From Discostella pseudostelligera (lineage: Eukaryota > Bacillariophyta > Thalassiosirophyceae > Thalassiosirales > Thalassiosiraceae), in the NCBI GenBank assembly GCA_036940085.1, contig JALLBK010000826.1, forward strand, positions 1 through 21,479: a stretch of 21,479 nt of DNA. Reading direction: 5' to 3'. This document shows, in pieces, positions 16,218 through 21,479 of this stretch. Numbering within the stretch: position 1 is the first letter of the stretch; each line of letters starts with the position of its first letter. The position numbers and the translations under genes are program-made. A model generated the notes under the pieces. That model had not been told where the DNA came from, ran no database searches, and saw nothing but the letters and a program-made list of their open reading frames with translations.

Positions 16218-19200
16218 ATGTCAGCCTCATCGACCACGCTGCCATCAACAAGCGGCGGCAAGCGTCGTAGTAGTACTAATAACGATAGTGACTCTGAAGA
16301 ATCGGCATGCATCGTCTGGGAAGATGAAACGTCCAAGGTCGACTTTCGGCATTATTTGCTCCATGATGATGGCAATGCGGAGGGGGGTGGTACCAACGAA
16401 CATGGTAGGGAATTTAGTGATGACGATAACAATGATTGTGATGGAGTTGATGATTGTGGCATCGATGCTGATGCTGGCCGTCGTCGCAGTCGTCGTCTCA
16501 CAATCCCCGTTGCAATGACGCAGCAGATTGAAGAATTGAGCTCTGGATCTTCTTCCTCCGATGATGATGACGATGAAAAGAAAGATAATATTGAAAAGAG
16601 GGTTCATCATGGTGAAAAACGGGGTTGCAATAATGGGGGGGTGATGTCGGAAAATAATGAAATCATGACACCTCCACCAAATACTCGTCAGTCTTCAAAG
16701 CATCCAACCCATTTATCATCAACTAAAATTTGTGTTGCAAATGTTGCTGAATATGGAGAATATAGTGATGCAATTGTAGCAACGACACTAGTTACTGCAG
16801 CAGTAGCAACAGCAGCAGCAGCAGTAGCACCGGGAAGTAAACTGAAGCGAAGGAAAAACAAACGACATTTAATGAATGATACGGGGGATATTCCTGCAAC
16901 AATTAGCAAGCTTCGACGACAACATCATGGGACACGACGTGTGCAACAACCCAAAATGTCACCTCCACCTTCTTCCACAATAGCTACTACTAGTACTACC
17001 ACCACCAACATTCCTCAACAAGTAATAGAAAAAGAAAATCAACCGCCACCTGATAAAGCAATTGAAGAACAAGAAGACGAGCATCATCAAAAGACAAAGT
17101 CTAACAGTTTTGATGAGCTGCAGACCAAACAACAACAGCAGCAGCAGCTACCGACAAAGAAGCAAACAGTAGGAGAGTGCCACAACGATGATCCAACCGC
17201 GTACGACAACTTGTTGTCAGACGCAAGTGCATTGTCGGGGCCACCTACGTTGATGAATGGTAGCCAACGTCTTTGTCCTCTCCTTACCCAGCAGCGACAT
17301 CAGCAGCAACACGAGCTCTCAGAACCGTCTCAATACGACCACACCATCCTTCACCATGAATTACAACACTTGCAACAACCTCCATCACTGACCAAGAGTG
17401 TGCCACCCAAAACTTCTAATTCTAATGACAATGGATGTAGAGATTTATTCCGGGAGATTGAGTTAGGTCTGGATCAAGCTTGTCGTGCTAGTGTCGGTAG
17501 TAACGCCACTGTCAGCGGCAATATCGATTCTAATGTCAATCCAGGCACAAGTACTACAAAAATAACTGATATCGCATCAGCCAGTACTTCTACGCCTTCG
17601 GCTACGGAAGGCATGCTCGGTGTTGATCCTGGCGATGAGGATGAAGAGGAATGGAATGATGATGATCTGGCAGCAATTGACCTTTCCGTGGCGATGGTGT
17701 CGAATCTGAATCGTCTAAGCCAACCACAGGAATGTTCATCGTCTGATTTTCGACCATCGTTATCGTCCGCATCGTCATCGTCGTTGCAACAGCCTCATCG
17801 GGAGCAAAATTTGAGTCAGCAGCAATCATCATCTTCAGCATCGAGAACAGCTAATATTTGTCAGTCTTCCATAGCAGCAGCTGCAGCAGCAACAATACCA
17901 CCTGCACTTACTGTGGCATGTTCACCAACCTCAACACATTTTCCGCAGCCAGTTTCGGCCTCGGGAATGAGTGGAGTCTACGATAAAACAAGTGAAGTCT
18001 GCGATAAGAAGCCAAAACTTGAATGCAACAATATCAATGACTACGGTATGGAAGATGATGATATTTGGAACGAGGATGATCTTGCCGCAATTGACCTTAG
18101 TGTGGCAATGACACGATCGTCGTTAAATAGTACTGGCAGGCCGACAGAAGACGAGGCAACCACTACTACAAGGAACAATCAGTCATGCCCAAACAAAATT
18201 ATGCAGCAAGGAGTAATAATTTCGGAGGACGACGATCGATACTTTGAGGAGATGGATTTCAATGCATTGGATGATTCAATTGTGCGACATAATCAGTTGC
18301 GACAGCAGCAACAGATGTTGATGACTCAAGAACAGCTTCATTTCCCACCGCTTCCTTCGCCAGTGGCACCGATCTTCAATCGACGTCGCCACCATGTCGC
18401 CAAACGTGATCAGGATTCAACACTGCCGCCATCCTACCTCTCATTCACTCGGTACACAGTCCGCATCGTACAGGAGGACTTGTCGACGTACACCAAAACA
18501 ATTGGCGTTTCATTATGGAACAACTCCCAAGATGACAAGAAGAGTGCGGGTGATGAAATGGATGACCTTATATCTATTTGCATGGATCAGAGTGAAAATG
18601 ATGCCTTGCAAAAGTCTTCTTGCAGCAATTTCTTCGACGGCTATCTACATCTACGTGGAGAGTGGTACCACACCGTTTGTCAGCCTGGTGACATCATTCA
18701 TCTATGCAGTCTCAGTGGGAATTATCTTACTGACATATCCGCGTTGCCTGTAGTGCTGCATTCCGACCCGCCACCTAGTAGCGACCCTTATGATGATTTG
18801 TTATTAGTACTACACCCGGATGAATTAATATCTCCCACGCTCGTGAGTGAGGCAGTACAATGTCCCCGACTGGCTGTATTAAGGTCACGATTGGGTTCTA
18901 CCGGAATGTCTTCGAGGTCTGCTGTCATCGGGATCCTTCGTCATGAATTGTTCGAACGATGTCTTCGAGAGAGGGATGCCTCTCACAAAAGCGCGGCATT
19001 GTTTACTCGACAAATCATACGGAATAAAGCCGATGCGTTATTGGGGTGTGGAGTATTCGACCAACGAGAGGCGTTTGGGGAAGTTATCAAAACGTTATCG
19101 CAGGTGCAGCTATTTTTACGGTCGTTTACCTCATGGAATGCAACCAAGTCAAATAATTGCCATACGTTACAACAGAAGGAGAAAATTCAACAGTCTATCA

Positions 19201-21479
19201 CGAGATTTTCCTTGGCGGCCAAGCATGGCGGAAGCGGAGGAGAAGCAGAGGCCAACTACACTCCCAAGACTTTGCTGAAGGGCATGTTTGCATCGTGCGA
19301 CGCGCTAATGGAAATAAGAGGTCTATACTCTACAGAGCAATGGATGCACGTCCCTGAGTTGGGGTTGAAGGGAAACGTTGATGCGACGGTAATGGCGCGT
19401 ATGAAACCATTGAGTGCTCCTAGCATTAGCAGCAATGGTGACATGCAAGATTTGTTGCTGCCAGTGGAGCTAAAGACGGGACACGTGCAGAACCCAACCC
19501 ACAGTCATCTGGCTCAATTGAGCATCTACACCATGATGCTTCAAGCAAGGCAAGGGTCGTGCAATTCTTTAGTTCAGTCTCGCTCACAAAACTTGTCCAA
19601 TGGACTGGAGATTGGTGTTGACGTCGAGGCATTGGGTGCTGCTAGCAGTGGGATGTTGCTCTATCTGAACCACGAGAATTACTGTGCTCGACATGTCAAG
19701 CCAACGTTGAACGATATCAAGACCTTAATGGGACAGCGGAATAAATTGGCTTCCAACGTGATCCGAGCGTCTCGTCCTCGTGGGATCGCTATTGAGTACG
19801 AAGCGGACGTTCCAAATAGTAATAGCCGTGTTACGGGACAGAGGCAAGATCGTGGGAGAGTGGCGGTAAAGAAGGGCATCGCCCCACCGAGTGCCTTGCC
19901 TGAATTGCAACCCAACATCAACTCTTGCGAACGATGTTACAAGAATCGAGAATGCATGATGTATGCCTCTGCGGACATCAATGCGCAAAATGCTAGTAGC
20001 TCGCATGCACCAACAATCTCCAGCTACAGTGGCCACAAAAGACTGCTTGATTATTTCACCGGACATTTGCAAGGTGCAGACCTCGAATACTTTTGCAAGT
20101 GGGATATGTTGATCGACCTCGAACGACATGCGAGTTCGAAGAATGTGTTGTCGTCTTGGTTGTATGAATCCGACAAGAAGGAGACTAAGGATGGAAAATG
20201 CATTTCTTCATTGGTGCTGTCTGAGTTTGTAACGGAGGCTGGTGATGTCATCGTGGAGGTCGACGGCGGGGGAGAGGGTAATACTTTAATTCGATTCGTT
20301 CGATCGAACGATTCCTCCCACGCTACTCCTCTGTCCAATCTGAACTTTGAAGTGGGAAGCCATGCCATTATCAGCGAAGATTACACTTCTTTCCAATCAC
20401 GGAAGGACCGACACGGGCAGTTACGTGCAGGAAGGCATAATATGCATATTTTGAGAGGAGCAGTTGTGAGAATCGGCGAGCAAGACATCGACATTGCTGT
20501 TCCCAACAAAGACATTGATCGCTTCAAAAGCCTTGTCAAGTGGGGCGATGACTCAACACTCATTCGCTCCAACGCTGACGTGAAAAAGTTCCGACTTGAC
20601 AAAGATGAATACGTGGGACTATTCGGACTACTCCTTCAAAATGTCGTCAATTTCTTCACGCTTGACATTCCATCATTTTCAGCTGAATCGTTCGGAACTC
20701 CCGTGAAAACAAAGTCTTTCACGGCTGATACAGAATTATCCGATCGACGTCGGCGCTTGAATAGAAGTATTGTACAACTGGATCCATCGCCTCGCTTCGT
20801 AGATTTGTCTGTGGATTCATTGTTTACGTGTGGCGTATCTGGAATTGATGTGCCTGGGTGTGATCAGAATAGGCTGAGACAGGACTTTGACAGGCTCAAC
20901 TCCGACCAGAAAAAGGCCGTTCTTAAGGTCATTGCGGCAGAGGATTTCGCACTTATTCAAGGCCTCCCTGGAACTGGGAAGTCAGAAACTATATCATTCA
21001 TTACTCGATTGCTTGTGATGAGAGGCAAGAGAGTACTCCTCACCAGCTATACGCACTCCGCAGTTGACAATCTCCTTTGCAAGCTCATGGAGAGTGGTGT
21101 ATCCCAGCCTGGCACATCGCAAAAGAATCCACTAAACCCAATTATTCGAATTGGTCAAGTTTCTTCCTGTCACCTCCAGGTTCGGCCGATTCTAGCTCAT
21201 GCTGTCGCTCGTGAGACTGAACGATTTTATTCTGGTGGCTCGACAACCTCAATGGAGCAACCAAGCGTCGAATATTTGCACAAGGTGATGTCTGCGGCAA
21301 AAGTGGTCGGTGTGAGTGCACTCACTGCTCCCCGTAGCCCTCTTTTGGCCGGACAGCACTTTGATGTGGTGATTGTGGATGAGGCTGGTCAGATCAGTCA
21401 ACCGGCTGTACTAGGTGCAATCATGGCTGCTGATTCTTTTGTCTTAGTTGGGGATCACATGCAGTTGCCTCCACTGGTT
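16218..21479 (+). CDS. DNA2: DNA2-like nuclease-helicase, N-terminal and central part (cut by window end)
   Basis: The ATG at 16218 opens an uninterrupted 1754-codon frame running off the window. DNA2 processes Okazaki-fragment flaps and resects broken DNA ends. Residues 1 to ~780 are low-complexity (acidic, poly-Q, poly-A) with basic nuclear-signal-like clusters at 88-93 and 208-216. The RecB-like nuclease is intact: His909 in HELFERC, Asp1055 in GLKGNVDA, Glu1084-x-Lys1086 in VELKTG, and Gln1100/Tyr1104. The four iron-sulfur cysteines are Cys882, Cys1237, Cys1240 and Cys1246 (the last three as C-x2-C-x5-C). The superfamily-1 helicase begins with Walker A GLPGTGKS (1582-1589), motif II DEAGQ (1721-1725) and motif III GDHMQLPP (from 1745); the later motifs lie outside. 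Before the nuclease, EWYHTVCQPGDIIHL matches the conserved DNA2 N-terminal fold. Even truncated, it is longer than full human (about 1060) or budding yeast (about 1520) DNA2, because of the N-terminal extension. Confidence 0.95.
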   Translation, partial: MSASSTTLPSTSGGKRRSSTNNDSDSEESACIVWEDETSKVDFRHYLLHDDGNAEGGGTNEHGREFSDDDNNDCDGVDDCGIDADAGRRRSRRLTIPVAMTQQIEELSSGSSSSDDDDDEKKDNIEKRVHHGEKRGCNNGGVMSENNEIMTPPPNTRQSSKHPTHLSSTKICVANVAEYGEYSDAIVATTLVTAAVATAAAAVAPGSKLKRRKNKRHLMNDTGDIPATISKLRRQHHGTRRVQQPKMSPPPSSTIATTSTTTTNIPQQVIEKENQPPPDKAIEEQEDEHHQKTKSNSFDELQTKQQQQQQLPTKKQTVGECHNDDPTAYDNLLSDASALSGPPTLMNGSQRLCPLLTQQRHQQQHELSEPSQYDHTILHHELQHLQQPPSLTKSVPPKTSNSNDNGCRDLFREIELGLDQACRASVGSNATVSGNIDSNVNPGTSTTKITDIASASTSTPSATEGMLGVDPGDEDEEEWNDDDLAAIDLSVAMVSNLNRLSQPQECSSSDFRPSLSSASSSSLQQPHREQNLSQQQSSSSASRTANICQSSIAAAAAATIPPALTVACSPTSTHFPQPVSASGMSGVYDKTSEVCDKKPKLECNNINDYGMEDDDIWNEDDLAAIDLSVAMTRSSLNSTGRPTEDEATTTTRNNQSCPNKIMQQGVIISEDDDRYFEEMDFNALDDSIVRHNQLRQQQQMLMTQEQLHFPPLPSPVAPIFNRRRHHVAKRDQDSTLPPSYLSFTRYTVRIVQEDLSTYTKTIGVSLWNNSQDDKKSAGDEMDDLISICMDQSENDALQKSSCSNFFDGYLHLRGEWYHTVCQPGDIIHLCSLSGNYLTDISALPVVLHSDPPPSSDPYDDLLLVLHPDELISPTLVSEAVQCPRLAVLRSRLGSTGMSSRSAVIGILRHELFERCLRERDASHKSAALFTRQIIRNKADALLGCGVFDQREAFGEVIKTLSQVQLFLRSFTSWNATKSNNCHTLQQKEKIQQSITRFSLAAKHGGSGGEAEANYTPKTLLKGMFASCDALMEIRGLYSTEQWMHVPELGLKGNVDATVMARMKPLSAPSISSNGDMQDLLLPVELKTGHVQNPTHSHLAQLSIYTMMLQARQGSCNSLVQSRSQNLSNGLEIGVDVEALGAASSGMLLYLNHENYCARHVKPTLNDIKTLMGQRNKLASNVIRASRPRGIAIEYEADVPNSNSRVTGQRQDRGRVAVKKGIAPPSALPELQPNINSCERCYKNRECMMYASADINAQNASSSHAPTISSYSGHKRLLDYFTGHLQGADLEYFCKWDMLIDLERHASSKNVLSSWLYESDKKETKDGKCISSLVLSEFVTEAGDVIVEVDGGGEGNTLIRFVRSNDSSHATPLSNLNFEVGSHAIISEDYTSFQSRKDRHGQLRAGRHNMHILRGAVVRIGEQDIDIAVPNKDIDRFKSLVKWGDDSTLIRSNADVKKFRLDKDEYVGLFGLLLQNVVNFFTLDIPSFSAESFGTPVKTKSFTADTELSDRRRRLNRSIVQLDPSPRFVDLSVDSLFTCGVSGIDVPGCDQNRLRQDFDRLNSDQKKAVLKVIAAEDFALIQGLPGTGKSETISFITRLLVMRGKRVLLTSYTHSAVDNLLCKLMESGVSQPGTSQKNPLNPIIRIGQVSSCHLQVRPILAHAVARETERFYSGGSTTSMEQPSVEYLHKVMSAAKVVGVSALTAPRSPLLAGQHFDVVIVDEAGQISQPAVLGAIMAADSFVLVGDHMQLPPLV
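17652..18110 (+). repeat. Duplicated acidic motif in the DNA2 N-terminus
   Basis: WNDDDLAAIDLSVAM (residues 479-493, DNA 17652-17696) and WNEDDLAAIDLSVAM (617-631, DNA 18066-18110) differ by one residue, and each is preceded by an acidic run. A weaker third relative, MDFNALDDSIV, lies at 679-689. The sequence between the copies is low-complexity and unrelated, so the motif is conserved against a variable background. Confidence 0.9.

Overview
The window looks like nuclear DNA of a photosynthetic stramenopile, most likely a diatom. The reasons are short GT-AG introns (82 to 112 bp), a plant-type FKBP12, tandem gametolysin-like M11 metalloproteases with S/P/T-rich tails, a membrane protein with a Cys/Trp-rich repeat of a kind I associate with diatom hypothetical proteins, and a cupredoxin plus DUF305 secreted protein. 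The taxon is inferred from gene content only; no rRNA or organelle marker is present.

Layout. 1-1099: no supported gene. 1100-1438 (-): FKBP12-type prolyl isomerase. 1439-1947: divergent promoter region with three helically phased repeats, two of which carry an E2F-type TTTGGCGGGAA core. 1948-4102 (+) and 6093-8124 (+): two paralogous secreted M11 (gametolysin-like) zinc metalloproteases, each with one phase-0 intron placed inside the HExxH zinc motif. The 2 kb between them holds a three-copy ~150-190 bp tandem repeat, a 40-bp-period repeat and a 34-bp direct repeat. 8343-10355 (-): type II membrane protein with two copies of a Cys/Trp-rich domain, convergent with the second protease. 10356-13118: about 2.8 kb without a supported gene, with paired CCAAT boxes next to a perfect inverted repeat. 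13119-15667 (+): four-exon secreted protein built from two tandem cupredoxin-like/DUF305 modules, probably a copper-binding protein. 16218 to the window end (+): an intronless 1754-codon open frame, the N-terminal and central part of a DNA2 nuclease-helicase with an unusually long disordered N-terminus carrying two near-identical acidic motifs. It is cut by the window edge after helicase motif III.

The genes do not form a pathway. The two proteases are a local duplication. The protease and copper-protein genes encode secreted products, the 8343-10355 product is a membrane protein facing the lumen or outside, and FKBP12 and DNA2 are intracellular. I see no CRISPR array, tRNA, rRNA or intact transposon. 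The most interesting points are the intron inside the protease active-site motif, the duplicated acidic motif in DNA2, the cupredoxin-DUF305 tandem architecture with its tandem (NAGNAG) splice acceptor, the phased E2F-like repeats, and the non-coding repeat cluster between the proteases.
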